From the NCBI RefSeq assembly GCF_000711225.1, contig NZ_JOMG01000002.1:1500501-1564500 (forward strand): a stretch of 64,000 nucleotides of DNA. Reading direction: 5' to 3'. The position numbers and the translations under genes are program-made. This DNA comes from Pelobacter seleniigenes DSM 18267. GTDB taxonomy: Bacteria; Desulfobacterota; Desulfuromonadia; Desulfuromonadales; Geopsychrobacteraceae. The notes beneath the pieces are model-generated. The model did no database searches. It was given only the letters and a program-made list of their open reading frames with translations, and had not been told where the DNA came from. Positions 42,018 to 50,976 of this stretch are shown in pieces; the first letter of the stretch is position 1; the number at the start of each line of letters is the position of its first letter.

Positions 42018-42383
42018 TTGCTCAAAAAGGTATTGATTGTCGATGATGCGCTGTTCATGCGCAATATGCTGCAGGAGATCTTCGAAGGTTCCGGCTGGCA
42101 GGTGGTTGCCACGGCAGAAACCGGGGAACAGGCGGTCCTTGAATATAAAGCCCTTCGCCCGGACCTGGTGACCATGGATATTGTGATGCCCGGCAGCGGT
42201 GGTATCGAAGCCATGAAAAATATCCTTCATCATGATCCCGAAGCCAAGGTGGTGGTATGCAGTGCTTTGGGCCAGAAACAGCTGATCATGGAAGCCATAA
42301 CGGCCGGCGCCAAAGATTTTATCGTCAAGCCTTTTAAAGACAACCAGGTTCTCGAAGTCGTTAACCGGGTTGTTGCCGGGTAA
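42018..42383 (+). CDS. cheY: CheY-like response regulator
   Basis: The 121-residue single receiver domain has VLIVDDALFMRNML, phospho-acceptor Asp in LVTMDIVMPG (about residue 53), VVCSALGQ and FIVKPFKD. The start is probably TTG 42018, with GGGAGGC about eight bases upstream; the longer frame starts deep in cheW. It is the likely output of the CheA encoded next and the substrate of the CheC-like protein. Confidence 0.92.
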   Translation: MLKKVLIVDDALFMRNMLQEIFEGSGWQVVATAETGEQAVLEYKALRPDLVTMDIVMPGSGGIEAMKNILHHDPEAKVVVCSALGQKQLIMEAITAGAKDFIVKPFKDNQVLEVVNRVVAG

Positions 42384-42389
42384 TTCTGC

Positions 42390-44231
42390 ATGGATATGGT
42401 CAAATTCAGGGCGATGTTTCTGGCTGAAGCCGGAGAGCATCTGCAGGACATGGCAGCGGTCCTGATGCAGCTTGCGACCGACCCCACGGATCGGCAAGCC
42501 ATCGACTCGTTGTTTCGTAACGCCCATTCCATCAAAGGGATGGCCGGGACGATGGAGTTTACCGTGTCCGCACGCTTGGCCCATCATCTGGAAGACCGCC
42601 TGGATCTCTGTCGGGAACGGGGACAAATGACCCAGCAGGATATTGACTGGGTTCTGGACGGAGTCGGGCATCTTGAGGGGTTGCTTGAGGATATCCGCCA
42701 GGGTAAGGCTGAGCGCAGTGTCGATGGCTTTCTCACCCAGGGCGGGCAGTCTGCCGAGACGGGCTCCGATAATGAAATAGGTTCTGTCCCGGTTATGAAG
42801 GCTGCAGAGAGCCGGGACCCTTTGCTGGTCCGGCTGGTCTTGAAAGATATGGTGGCGGCGCCAGGCGCGCGGTTGCTGGTCCTGCTGAAAAAATGCGCCG
42901 ACCTGGGGACCGTGCTGGAATCGACTCCGAGCCAGGAAGCGCTGCTTACCGAGGATGCTGCGCCGGAGCAGTTGCTGGTGCAGCTGGACACGGAGCTGTC
43001 CAAAGATGAGGTTCACCAGCAGCTGGAAAGATTCAGTGAGCTGCAGGAGATCTCTTTTCCGGCCAAGCAGAAAACAGAACCGCTCCAGCCCCGGCAAAAG
43101 CCGATTCAGACCAAAACGGTTCGGGTCAGTACCGAGCTGCTCGATCACTTCATCAACCTCACCGGAGAACTGATCACCACTCGCTATCATTTACAGAATG
43201 CGGTCAAGGAGCGGCACTGGCATAACGTGGATGACGGGGTCGGGCAGTTGACCCGGCTGGTGAAAAATCTGCATCGGCAGGTTTTGCAGGTGCGAATGGT
43301 TTCCCTGGAGAATCTGTTCAGCCGCTTATCACGAACCGTCCATGAGCTTGCCCGGGTCAAGCAAAAACAGGTCAGGCTGGTGCTGGAGGGGGCTGAGATC
43401 GAATTGGATCGGGCCATTGTCGAAGGGTTGACCGATGCCCTTGGCCATATGGTCCGTAATGCCATTGACCACGGCATTCGCGAGCAGGGGACCATTCACA
43501 TCAAAGCCTGGCGGGAGCGGGACCAGGTGCTGTTGCAAGTGGCTGACGACGGGGCCGGGATGGATCCCGAAATTATTCGCGAGCGGGCCGTTGCCCGCGG
43601 TCTGGTGAAAGCGGCTCTGGCCAGAACTTTGAAACCCTACGACGTGTTGCAGCTGGTTTGCCTGCCCGGATTTTCCACTGTGGACAATATCTCGGCAACC
43701 TCCGGCCGGGGAGTCGGGATGGATGTCGTTAAAACCGCCGTGGAAAAGGTTGGTGGTTTGTTGGAGATCGATTCAGAACCCGGCAATGGCACCCGCATCA
43801 CCCTGAAACTGCCCCTGTCTTTGGCCATTATCCGCGTGTTGATCGTGTCCTGCCATGAGGTGCCGATGGCCTTGCCGATCAATCGCATTGTCCAGACCCT
43901 TGAAATCAGTCGGCAGGAGGTACAGAGCAGCGGCAAACAACTGGTCATTGAGCACCAAGGCAAACTACTGCCGCTGCTGTCCCTGAGGAAAATCCTGCAA
44001 TATCCGAAGGCAGCGCAGACCGATCCGATAGCGGTGGTCGTTACCGAGCTGTTCGGCCGGCGGGTCGGGCTGGTGGTCGATCGCCTGGCCGGGCAACGCG
44101 AAGTCTTTGTGCAGCGGCTGCCGGCTCCCTTTGATCAGATCCGCGGCTGTAGCGGGGCAACGATTCTCGGGGATGGCCAGATCGTCTTCCTGCTGGATCT
44201 GCAATCGCTGCTGGAAAGGCGTCGAACCTGA
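42390..44231 (+). CDS. cheA: Chemotaxis histidine kinase CheA
   Basis: The 613-residue kinase has an N-terminal HPt domain with the phosphorylated His in NAHSIKGMAGTM (about residue 46), a P2-like region (about 145-220), the P3 dimer domain (VSTELLDHFINLTGELI), an ATP-binding domain with VRNAIDHGI, VADDGAGMD and GRGVGMDVVKTAVEKVGG, and a C-terminal CheW-like domain. All catalytic motifs are intact. It begins six bases after cheY, and its stop abuts the next gene. Confidence 0.95.
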   Translation: MDMVKFRAMFLAEAGEHLQDMAAVLMQLATDPTDRQAIDSLFRNAHSIKGMAGTMEFTVSARLAHHLEDRLDLCRERGQMTQQDIDWVLDGVGHLEGLLEDIRQGKAERSVDGFLTQGGQSAETGSDNEIGSVPVMKAAESRDPLLVRLVLKDMVAAPGARLLVLLKKCADLGTVLESTPSQEALLTEDAAPEQLLVQLDTELSKDEVHQQLERFSELQEISFPAKQKTEPLQPRQKPIQTKTVRVSTELLDHFINLTGELITTRYHLQNAVKERHWHNVDDGVGQLTRLVKNLHRQVLQVRMVSLENLFSRLSRTVHELARVKQKQVRLVLEGAEIELDRAIVEGLTDALGHMVRNAIDHGIREQGTIHIKAWRERDQVLLQVADDGAGMDPEIIRERAVARGLVKAALARTLKPYDVLQLVCLPGFSTVDNISATSGRGVGMDVVKTAVEKVGGLLEIDSEPGNGTRITLKLPLSLAIIRVLIVSCHEVPMALPINRIVQTLEISRQEVQSSGKQLVIEHQGKLLPLLSLRKILQYPKAAQTDPIAVVVTELFGRRVGLVVDRLAGQREVFVQRLPAPFDQIRGCSGATILGDGQIVFLLDLQSLLERRRT

Positions 44232-44810
44232 ATGAACGGGAAGCGAACCATGTCCGCGTCTCAATTGAGCGGTCTTTGCGCCAGGTTGGAGGAAGCTTTT
44301 CTGGCCACCGGGGAAACGATGTCGCGGTTTTTGGACGCACCGCTGCAACTGAACCCGGAACTTGCCTGCACTGTCGTGAGCGGACGGGAGGCCGGGTTCG
44401 AGGTGCCCTGCAGCAAAGAGGCCGGAGTCGGCATCGAGCTCAGCGGTGATCTGGCCGGGCAACTGGTGCTGTTGATTTCCCACCCGTCCTGTCACTGGAT
44501 CACTGCCAGACTGATCGGCCCCGGGCAAAGCGATGAATTAACGGCTCTGGCCCGTTCCGCCTTGCAGGAGGTGGGAAATATTCTGGTCTCCTCTTTTCTG
44601 ACTGAGCTGGAAAATCGCTTTGGTGTAACCAGCCGGCTTCATCCGCCGCGCTTTAATCAAGGGGCGTCACAGGACCTCTTCCATTTTTTCTTTCCCGCTC
44701 CCCTTTCCGAAGCCGTTGTGATCAAGGGCGGATTTTGCAGCGCTGATCAGCAAGCCCGGTTCAGAGTCTTTTTGTTGCTCGACCTGCCCCAGGCCTTAAT
44801 CCTGACCTAG
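44232..44810 (+). CDS. CheC/CheX-like chemotaxis phosphatase
   Basis: The 192-residue protein carries one phosphatase motif of the CheC/CheX/FliY type, SALQEVGNI (S109, E113, N116), within a weakly similar CheC-like sequence (HWITARLIGP before it, FFFPAPLSEA and VFLLLDLP after it). Such proteins dephosphorylate CheY. True CheC has two motifs; only one is visible here. It starts directly after the cheA stop and ends the operon. Confidence 0.72.
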   Translation: MNGKRTMSASQLSGLCARLEEAFLATGETMSRFLDAPLQLNPELACTVVSGREAGFEVPCSKEAGVGIELSGDLAGQLVLLISHPSCHWITARLIGPGQSDELTALARSALQEVGNILVSSFLTELENRFGVTSRLHPPRFNQGASQDLFHFFFPAPLSEAVVIKGGFCSADQQARFRVFLLLDLPQALILT

Positions 44811-45055
44811 CCGATCCCGATGGCTCGTTGCGGGAAATCCAATCAGCGATCGACGTCATTTCTGCCCCGCGCGACCTGGCTGTTTTCCCCTCCTCCCGTT
44901 AAGCCGGTGTTATCGACAATTGAGTGTTGTCTGTCAACAGGGATACCCGGCACCGTTGAAATCTGCTAAAATCTCCCTTTTGCCTTTACGTTTTTTAAAT
45001 ACCCGGCACCGGGTTCCCGCGAACCGGGGAACGGGGCCGAGATAAAGGACCGGAT
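44811..45055. other. Intergenic region with a 13-bp direct repeat
   Basis: This 245-bp gap between the chemotaxis-type operon and lolA holds no supported gene. ATACCCGGCACCG occurs twice, at 44943-44955 and 44999-45011, 56 bp apart. No convincing terminator or promoter was found. Confidence 0.5.
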
Positions 45056-45808
45056 ATGATACGTAACCTGCTGCTGGCTTTATTGTTGTTGCTTCCCCTG
45101 ACCTGCTGGGCCGAACCAGCCGACCTGGCTGCCGTGATCAACAGCCTGGAGACCCCTTTTTCCCGACAGACTCCGGTCAGCCAGCGGATCAGCGATTTTC
45201 AGGGCGAGTTCTTCCAGCAATCCCATATCGCATCGATCAGCCGGGTCCAGCATGGTGAAGGACGGGTCCGGTTCAAGTTCCTGTTTCAACAGCAACTAAC
45301 ACCGACGGTGATGTTTCGCTGGGAATACAGCCAGCCGGAAATTCAGGAGATTATCTCCGACGGCCAGACCCTGTGGTTTTACCTGCCCGATAACAGTCAG
45401 GTGATCCAAAGCGATATGAGTGAAGTGAATAAGGATGGCGGGCCCAATCCGGTCACCTTCCTCAGCAGCCTGGGCGACCTGGGCCGGGAATTTAGCGTGA
45501 CCTGGGGGGAGCCGCGACTTGATGAGCGAGGCAACTATCGGCTGCGACTGACCCCGCGGGTGGCTTCCAACCTGGTCAAGGTCATGGAGGTGGTGGTCGC
45601 CAAAGATGCCGTCGAGAAGGGCCAACAGACCAGTGAAAACCCGATTTTTCCCTTATTGCAGACCGATGTGACCGATCAGCAGGGGAACCGAACCACCATC
45701 GAGTTTGTTAATGTCAAGGTTAACCCGGGCTTGCCGGCCAGCGATTTTAAGTTCACCATTCCGCCGGGAGTTGAGGTGGTCAAGCCGACCGAGCAGCAGA
45801 CTTTCTGA
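45056..45808 (+). CDS. lolA: Outer-membrane lipoprotein carrier protein LolA
   Basis: LolA shuttles lipoproteins across the periplasm to the outer membrane. The 250-residue protein has a signal peptide (cleavage after CWA), the FQGEFFQQSHI start of the LolA barrel, FRWEYSQPEIQEIISDGQTLWFY-like core positions and the C-terminal VNPGLPASDFKFTIPPGVEVV signature. It is about 40 residues longer than the E. coli protein, mainly through an insertion near residue 180 and the C-terminus. No lolB-like gene adjoins it. Confidence 0.87.
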   Translation: MIRNLLLALLLLLPLTCWAEPADLAAVINSLETPFSRQTPVSQRISDFQGEFFQQSHIASISRVQHGEGRVRFKFLFQQQLTPTVMFRWEYSQPEIQEIISDGQTLWFYLPDNSQVIQSDMSEVNKDGGPNPVTFLSSLGDLGREFSVTWGEPRLDERGNYRLRLTPRVASNLVKVMEVVVAKDAVEKGQQTSENPIFPLLQTDVTDQQGNRTTIEFVNVKVNPGLPASDFKFTIPPGVEVVKPTEQQTF

Positions 45809-45952
45809 CCCAGCGGCAGCGATGGTCCGCTGGCGGGGTGATGAAACATTTGCCTGGCGACCATTTTATGCTATAACCCTTCGATTCCTCGGGGTTTTGC
45901 CGCGGAGGAATCGTTCAAGAATAGGCTCGATAAAGGAAAAAGGAGTTGATCC

Positions 45953-46438
45953 ATGCCGAGTTTTGACATTGTCTCCAAGGTCGATTTTCAGGAAGTTGAC
46001 AATGCGGTCAACCAGGCCGTGAAGGAGATCGCCCAGCGCTTTGATTTCAAAGGAACCACCAACGAGGTGGAACTGGAAAAAGACGGTCTGAAAATCCTTG
46101 CCGCCGACGAATATAAGCTGCAGGCGATCAAGGATATTCTGATCGGCAAGCTGGTCCGCCGCAACGTTTCTCCCAAATGTTTCGATTACGGCAAGGAAGA
46201 GCCCGCTTCGGGCGGCGCGGTGCGGGTACGGGCTGCCATCGTCCAGGGGATCAGCAAGGAAAAAGGAAAAGAGATCGTCAAGTTGATCAAAGAGACCAAG
46301 CTGAAGGTGCAGGCACAGATCATGGAAGATCAGGTCCGGGTCACCGGCAAGAAGATCGACGATCTGCAGGAAGTGATTCAGACCCTGAAAGGGAAGGATC
46401 TTGGCATCGAATTGCAATTTGAAAACATGCGTTCCTGA
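45953..46438 (+). CDS. YajQ family nucleotide-binding protein
   Basis: The 161-residue protein opens [20 protein letters not shown], continues with [18 protein letters not shown] and ends with the [24 protein letters not shown] signature of the YajQ family, small proteins with two ferredoxin-like domains. Some relatives bind cyclic di-GMP or phage RNA components; the role here is unknown. AAGGAG precedes the ATG. It precedes rimO by 59 bp. Confidence 0.92.
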   Translation: MPSFDIVSKVDFQEVDNAVNQAVKEIAQRFDFKGTTNEVELEKDGLKILAADEYKLQAIKDILIGKLVRRNVSPKCFDYGKEEPASGGAVRVRAAIVQGISKEKGKEIVKLIKETKLKVQAQIMEDQVRVTGKKIDDLQEVIQTLKGKDLGIELQFENMRS

Positions 46439-46497
46439 ACTATTGCCATCCGGAGATTCCGGATCGCCACACATACAGAAAGCAACGGTACAAAGAC

Positions 46498-47838
46498 GTG
46501 GAAAAGTTAAAAGTCAGTCTGGTCAGCCTCGGCTGCCCGAAAAACCTGGTCGATGCCGAGGTGATGCTGGGCCATCTGCCGCCCCAGCGCTTTGAAATTA
46601 TTGTTGATGAAAGTCAGGCGGATATTATCATCGTCAACACCTGTTCCTTTATCAATGACGCCAAGGAAGAGTCCATCGATACCATTCTGGAGGTCGCCGA
46701 CTACAAGGAAAACGGCGCCTGCCGGATGCTGATCGTGTCCGGTTGCCTGCCGCAACGCTATCAGGAGGATCTCCAGCAGCAGTTGCCCGAGGTTGACCTG
46801 TTTCTTGGTATTTCCGAAGGCGCTCGGATCGTTGAACTGATCGATCGGCAGCTGGGCAGCGATTCGTCGACCCTGGAAATCGGCGCACCGGACTATCTCT
46901 ATGATCACACCACGCCGCGGGTCAACTCTTCGCCGGCTTACACCAGCTACGTCAAGATTGCCGAAGGCTGCTCCAATCGCTGCTCTTACTGCATCATCCC
47001 GCAATTACGCGGCGACCTGCGCTCACGCAGTATCGCTTCGGTGGTGGCGGAGGTGCGCGCTCTGGCCGCCCAGGGGGTGACCGAGATTAACCTGATCGCT
47101 CAGGATATCACCGCTTATGGGCGGGACCGGCAGGACGGGGCGACCATCGAAGGGCTGCTCAAGGAACTGGTCAAGGTCGAGGAGATCGTCTGGGTCCGTT
47201 TGCTCTACGCTTATCCGGACGGCGTTTCGGACGAACTGATCGAACTGATCGCAACCCAGGAAAAAATCTGTAACTACCTGGATTTGCCGTTACAGCATAT
47301 CGATGATGTGATCCTCAAGCAGATGAACCGTCGACTTGGCGAACAGGAGGTTCGCGGCTTATTGGAACGGATGCGGACCCGGATTCCCGATCTTACTTTG
47401 CGGACCTCCTTCATCGTCGGTTTCCCGGGGGAAAGCCGGGAACAGTTCGACAAGCTGCTGGCTTTTGTTGAAGAAGGTCATTTCGAGCGGGTCGGGGTGT
47501 TCCGTTACAGTCGCGAAGAGGGGACCCCGGCCGCGAGTTATCCAAACCAGGTTCCGGCTTCAACCAAGAAGAGCCGCCTCAACAAGCTGATGAAGGCCCA
47601 GGCGCGGGTGTCTTTTGCCAAAAACCGGGCCCTGGTCGGACGGGTTGAGCAGGTGTTGATCGAAGGCTACAGCGACGAAACCGATCTGCTGCTGAAAGGG
47701 CGTAGCGCCAGACAGGCACCGGATATCGACGGCCAGTACCTGATTACCGCGGGGCATGCGGATGTCGGTGAATACGTCAGCCTGAAGATTACCGATTCTT
47801 CCGAGTACGACCTGATCGGCGAGATGATCGAAGAGTGA
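46498..47838 (+). CDS. rimO: Ribosomal protein S12 methylthiotransferase RimO
   Basis: RimO methylthiolates Asp89 of ribosomal protein S12. The 446-residue protein has the N-terminal UPF0004 domain ([34 protein letters not shown] supplying the three cluster cysteines), the radical-SAM motif [15 protein letters not shown] and a C-terminal TRAM domain. The start is GTG 46498 with only a weak ribosome site. Its stop overlaps the GTG start of apbE. Confidence 0.95.
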   Translation: MEKLKVSLVSLGCPKNLVDAEVMLGHLPPQRFEIIVDESQADIIIVNTCSFINDAKEESIDTILEVADYKENGACRMLIVSGCLPQRYQEDLQQQLPEVDLFLGISEGARIVELIDRQLGSDSSTLEIGAPDYLYDHTTPRVNSSPAYTSYVKIAEGCSNRCSYCIIPQLRGDLRSRSIASVVAEVRALAAQGVTEINLIAQDITAYGRDRQDGATIEGLLKELVKVEEIVWVRLLYAYPDGVSDELIELIATQEKICNYLDLPLQHIDDVILKQMNRRLGEQEVRGLLERMRTRIPDLTLRTSFIVGFPGESREQFDKLLAFVEEGHFERVGVFRYSREEGTPAASYPNQVPASTKKSRLNKLMKAQARVSFAKNRALVGRVEQVLIEGYSDETDLLLKGRSARQAPDIDGQYLITAGHADVGEYVSLKITDSSEYDLIGEMIEE

Positions 47839-48821
47839 CCCTGTTGTTTCGAAGATCGGCATTGGTCCTGCTTATTGTGGCGGCGTTGCTGTGGTTTGTC
47901 CGGTATCGTACTGCTCAGCCGCAGCCCCCGTTGGTGCGCACGGCATTGATCATGGGAACCTTGGTCGAAATCAGGGTTTATGATCAGTCCGGCGGAGAGG
48001 CGGAAGCGGCCGTTAACGCGGCCTTTGCCGAAATGAGGCGGGTCGAACAGCTGTTTTCCAGCGCGGTTCCAGGCAGTGAAGTGGTGCGGTTATCTGCTGC
48101 TACGGGTCCGCTTGAAGTTGATGCGGAAACCGCTCGCGTACTCAAGACCGGCCTGCGCATTGCACACCGCAGCGCCGGGGCCTTTGATATGACTCTTGGC
48201 AAGGTAAAAGCCCTGTGGGGGATTGAGACCGATCATCCGCGCATTCCCAGCTCCGTCGAGCTGAGCGCCGCCCTGGTCGGGGTCGGTCCGGATTCCCTGC
48301 AGGTGGTCGGTCAGCAGGTCAGCAAGGCCCGACCCGACCTGGTCCTGGAACTGGGCGGGATCGCCAAAGGCTATGCGGTTGATCGGGCGATCGAACTGTT
48401 GCAGGGCAAAAGTATCCGTTCGGCTGCGGTCAATGCCGGCGGTGACATTCGTTTACTCGGCAATCGGCAGGGTGAACCCTGGCGCATCGGGATTCAGCAT
48501 CCGCGGCGGGAGGATGATGTCCTTCTAACCCTGCCGCTGGTCAATCGGGCGGTGGTCACCTCTGGCGACTATGAGCGGTTTTTTGAACGCGCTGGCGTTC
48601 GCTATCATCATATTTTCGACCCTGCTACCGGTCGCCCGGCCCGCGGTTGCCAAAGTGTGACCGTGATTGCCGCTGATGCCATGACCGCCGACGCTCTGGC
48701 CACGGCGGCCTTTGTCCTCGGTCCGGTCAAAGGACTGGCTTTGCTGCAAGGGGAAAAGGATGTCGAGGGGCTGCTGGTCGCTGCTGACGGGCGGATTTTG
48801 AAAACCGCCGGACTGAAATGA
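47835..48821 (+). CDS. apbE: FAD:protein FMN transferase ApbE
   Basis: ApbE attaches FMN to threonines of exported flavoproteins. The 328-residue protein has an N-terminal membrane anchor ([15 protein letters not shown]), the [11 protein letters not shown] start of the catalytic domain, [24 protein letters not shown], and the [16 protein letters not shown] metal site. There is no lipobox, so it is probably anchored by the N-terminal helix and faces the periplasm. The GTG start overlaps the rimO stop, and its end overlaps the next gene. Confidence 0.93.
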   Translation: MTLLFRRSALVLLIVAALLWFVRYRTAQPQPPLVRTALIMGTLVEIRVYDQSGGEAEAAVNAAFAEMRRVEQLFSSAVPGSEVVRLSAATGPLEVDAETARVLKTGLRIAHRSAGAFDMTLGKVKALWGIETDHPRIPSSVELSAALVGVGPDSLQVVGQQVSKARPDLVLELGGIAKGYAVDRAIELLQGKSIRSAAVNAGGDIRLLGNRQGEPWRIGIQHPRREDDVLLTLPLVNRAVVTSGDYERFFERAGVRYHHIFDPATGRPARGCQSVTVIAADAMTADALATAAFVLGPVKGLALLQGEKDVEGLLVAADGRILKTAGLK

Positions 48822-49225
48822 GAGAACGGATGAAGCTCTTCTCCTGGCTCCGCTACGCCACACCTCTTGATCGTAAACTGCTGCTCGCCGTTGCCATCCT
48901 GGTTGCAGTCTCGTTTGCCTTGTCGCTCCGGCGCGAGGCCGGGGCGCAGGTTATTGCCACTGTCCAGGATCGGGTGGTGTTTAAGGTACCGTTGAATATC
49001 GATCGGACCGTTGATCTACAGGGCCCTCTTGGCACCACGGTGCTGCAGATTGCCGCAGGCAAGGTCAGCATTCTGTCCTCGCCGTGCCGGAATAAGACCT
49101 GTGTACGCATGGGCGAAGTGCATCAGGATGGTGATCTGCTGGCCTGCCTGCCGAATAAGCTGGTTATTCATGTCGAGAGAAAGACGCTGGCCGGGAAAAC
49201 GGGGCATGATTTTGTCAGCCGCTGA
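48818..49225 (+). CDS. NusG domain II-containing membrane protein
   Basis: The 135-residue protein has an N-terminal transmembrane helix (LLLAVAILVAVSFALSL) and a small beta domain with two conserved cysteines in SSPCRNKTCVRMG, typical of the NusG domain II family. It overlaps apbE by four bases and the Gx transporter gene by 20 bp. In Firmicutes, as I recall, proteins of these two types (EetA and EetB) with ApbE belong to flavin-based extracellular electron transfer loci. Confidence 0.83.
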   Translation: MRERMKLFSWLRYATPLDRKLLLAVAILVAVSFALSLRREAGAQVIATVQDRVVFKVPLNIDRTVDLQGPLGTTVLQIAAGKVSILSSPCRNKTCVRMGEVHQDGDLLACLPNKLVIHVERKTLAGKTGHDFVSR

Positions 49226-49814
49226 AAACATCACCCTTGAGCAGACCCGCCAGCGGGTTTTTCTGGCCCTGTTTGTGGCTCTGGCCGTTGTTCTTAACAC
49301 CCTGGAGTTTCTGCTGCCCAATCCGGTCCCCTGGTTTCGCATCGGGCTGGCCAACATTCTTGGCATCACCGCGCTGTTTTGTTACGGAGTGCGGGAGCTC
49401 TGGCTGGTGAACCTGTGCCGCATTATTCTGGGGAGTCTGCTGGTCGGCCGCCTGTTTGGCCCCGGCTTTCTGCTCTCCCTGGGGGGCGGAATTCTGTCCG
49501 CGACCATGATGAGCTGCGGCTTTTCTCTGGGGCGCAAGCGAATCGGACCGATCGGGGTCTCGGTGCTGGGCGCTCTTGGCCATGTCAGCGGACAACTCCT
49601 GGTGGCTTGGCTGGTGGTGGTGCGGCATCCGGGGATCTGGCTGCTACTGCCTTTCTTTCTGCTATTTGCCATGATAAGTGGTATTGTTAACGGGTTGGCA
49701 GCACACTTTCTGCTCAATTCGTTGGCCGGACATGCCGCCTTTCGCGGCCTGAGGGAGCGGCTGGACATTTTGACCGGCCAACCTGATTTACACCAACAAC
49801 AATCCGGAAATTGA
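49206..49814 (+). CDS. Gx transporter family protein (heptaprenyl diphosphate synthase component I-like)
   Basis: The 202-residue integral membrane protein has about six helices and the family sequence PVPWFRIGLANILGITALF and GGGILSATMMS, also annotated as heptaprenyl diphosphate synthase component I. Substrate transport is predicted, not shown. ATG 49206 lies within the end of the NusG domain II gene; the longer frame to 49011 is an overlap artefact. Confidence 0.82.
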   Translation: MILSAAENITLEQTRQRVFLALFVALAVVLNTLEFLLPNPVPWFRIGLANILGITALFCYGVRELWLVNLCRIILGSLLVGRLFGPGFLLSLGGGILSATMMSCGFSLGRKRIGPIGVSVLGALGHVSGQLLVAWLVVVRHPGIWLLLPFFLLFAMISGIVNGLAAHFLLNSLAGHAAFRGLRERLDILTGQPDLHQQQSGN

Positions 49815-49827
49815 TGAAGGAGGGATT

Positions 49828-50823
49828 ATGAAAGCAATTCTGCCTGTTGCCGGAAAAGGCACCCGGCTGCGTCCGCATACCCATACTAAAGCCAAGTCCC
49901 TGGTCCGGGTGGCCGGAAAAACGGTCCTTGAACATATTGTTGAACGGCTGCAAGCCATCGACGTTGAGGAATATATCTTCATTACCGATGAGAACGGCCA
50001 GCAAATCGAAGAGTTCATGGAGAAGAAGTTCCCCGGACTTAGGTGCAGCTACTACATTCAGCATGAGCGCCTCGGTCCGGCTCATGCGGTGGCCCTGGCC
50101 GGACCTTCGGTCAACCCCGGAGACGACCTGCTGGTGGTTTTCAACGACACCATCTTTGTCACCGATCTCGCGGCCATCAAGGGGTTGTGCAGCTCTGCCG
50201 ACGGCTTGATCTATTCCAAAGAAGTTGAGGATTATCAACGCTTCGGGGTCAATGTGTTAAGCGGGGATTATATTGTCGACATGGTGGAAAAGCCGGATCA
50301 GCCGATCTCCAGACTGGCCCAGGTCGGCCTCTACTATCTCAAGGACGGGGCCGGTTTTATCAACGCCATTGAAGAAACCATCGCCGCTGGCGAAACGGTC
50401 AAAGGGGAATATTACCTGCCTTCGGTCTTTATGCGCATGATCGCGGCCGGGCATAAATTCAAAGCCCCGGAGATCGATGCCTGGCTCGATTGCGGCAAAC
50501 CGGAAACCCTGCTGGAAACCAATCGTTATCTGCTGAAAGGGCGCCACCATATCCATGGCGACGTCAAAAATTGCGTACTGATCGAACCGGTCCATGTCGA
50601 AGCCGGCGCGGTGATCACTAATTCGATTATCGGTCCCAACGTCTCGGTTGCCGCCGGCAGCGAGATTGAAAGCAGCGTCATCAGCGATTCGATCATCAAT
50701 GCCGATAACAAGGTCAGCCATCTGATCCTGAATCATTCGCTCCTCGGCGATGCGGTCAGTCTGATCGGTTCCCCCCGGCGCATGAATATCGGCGACCATT
50801 CGCATATTTACATGGAGCAGTAG
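49828..50823 (+). CDS. Sugar-phosphate nucleotidyltransferase
   Basis: The 331-residue protein begins MKAILPVAGKGTRLRPHTHT, the nucleotide-binding loop of glucose-1-phosphate thymidylyl/uridylyltransferases, has VVFNDTIF in place of the usual GDN/GDT metal site and DAWLDCGKPETLL. The C-terminal 80 residues are hexapeptide-like turns of a left-handed beta helix (VEAGAVITNSIIGPNVSVAAGS). The sugar and the nucleotide cannot be told. AAGGAGGG precedes the ATG, and it stands alone before a terminator. Confidence 0.85.
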   Translation: MKAILPVAGKGTRLRPHTHTKAKSLVRVAGKTVLEHIVERLQAIDVEEYIFITDENGQQIEEFMEKKFPGLRCSYYIQHERLGPAHAVALAGPSVNPGDDLLVVFNDTIFVTDLAAIKGLCSSADGLIYSKEVEDYQRFGVNVLSGDYIVDMVEKPDQPISRLAQVGLYYLKDGAGFINAIEETIAAGETVKGEYYLPSVFMRMIAAGHKFKAPEIDAWLDCGKPETLLETNRYLLKGRHHIHGDVKNCVLIEPVHVEAGAVITNSIIGPNVSVAAGSEIESSVISDSIINADNKVSHLILNHSLLGDAVSLIGSPRRMNIGDHSHIYMEQ

Positions 50824-50880
50824 GCCTTCGACCAGCTGCTGTTCTTGTTCAGCACGCAAAAGGTCGGAAAAATGAACTCT

Positions 50881-50945
50881 GTCTGCGGTCGCCTGGCCGC
50901 AGACACCCTGCCTGGCGCCCGGTCGAGCAGGGCGCCAGGGTTTTC
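50881..50945 (+). terminator. Tandem hairpins after the nucleotidyltransferase gene
   Basis: GTCTGCGG (50881-50888) pairs with CCGCAGAC (50897-50904). CCTGGCGCCC (50911-50920) pairs perfectly with GGGCGCCAGG (50930-50939), followed by GTTTT. The second hairpin is the likely intrinsic terminator. Confidence 0.75.
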
Positions 50946-50976
50946 CTGGCAAAATCGTTTTGTTTCGGGTTGAACC

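Noticed and set aside
41946-43190. 414-codon open frame on the minus strand
   Set aside because: It runs antisense across cheW, cheY and cheA; length is explained by codon bias.
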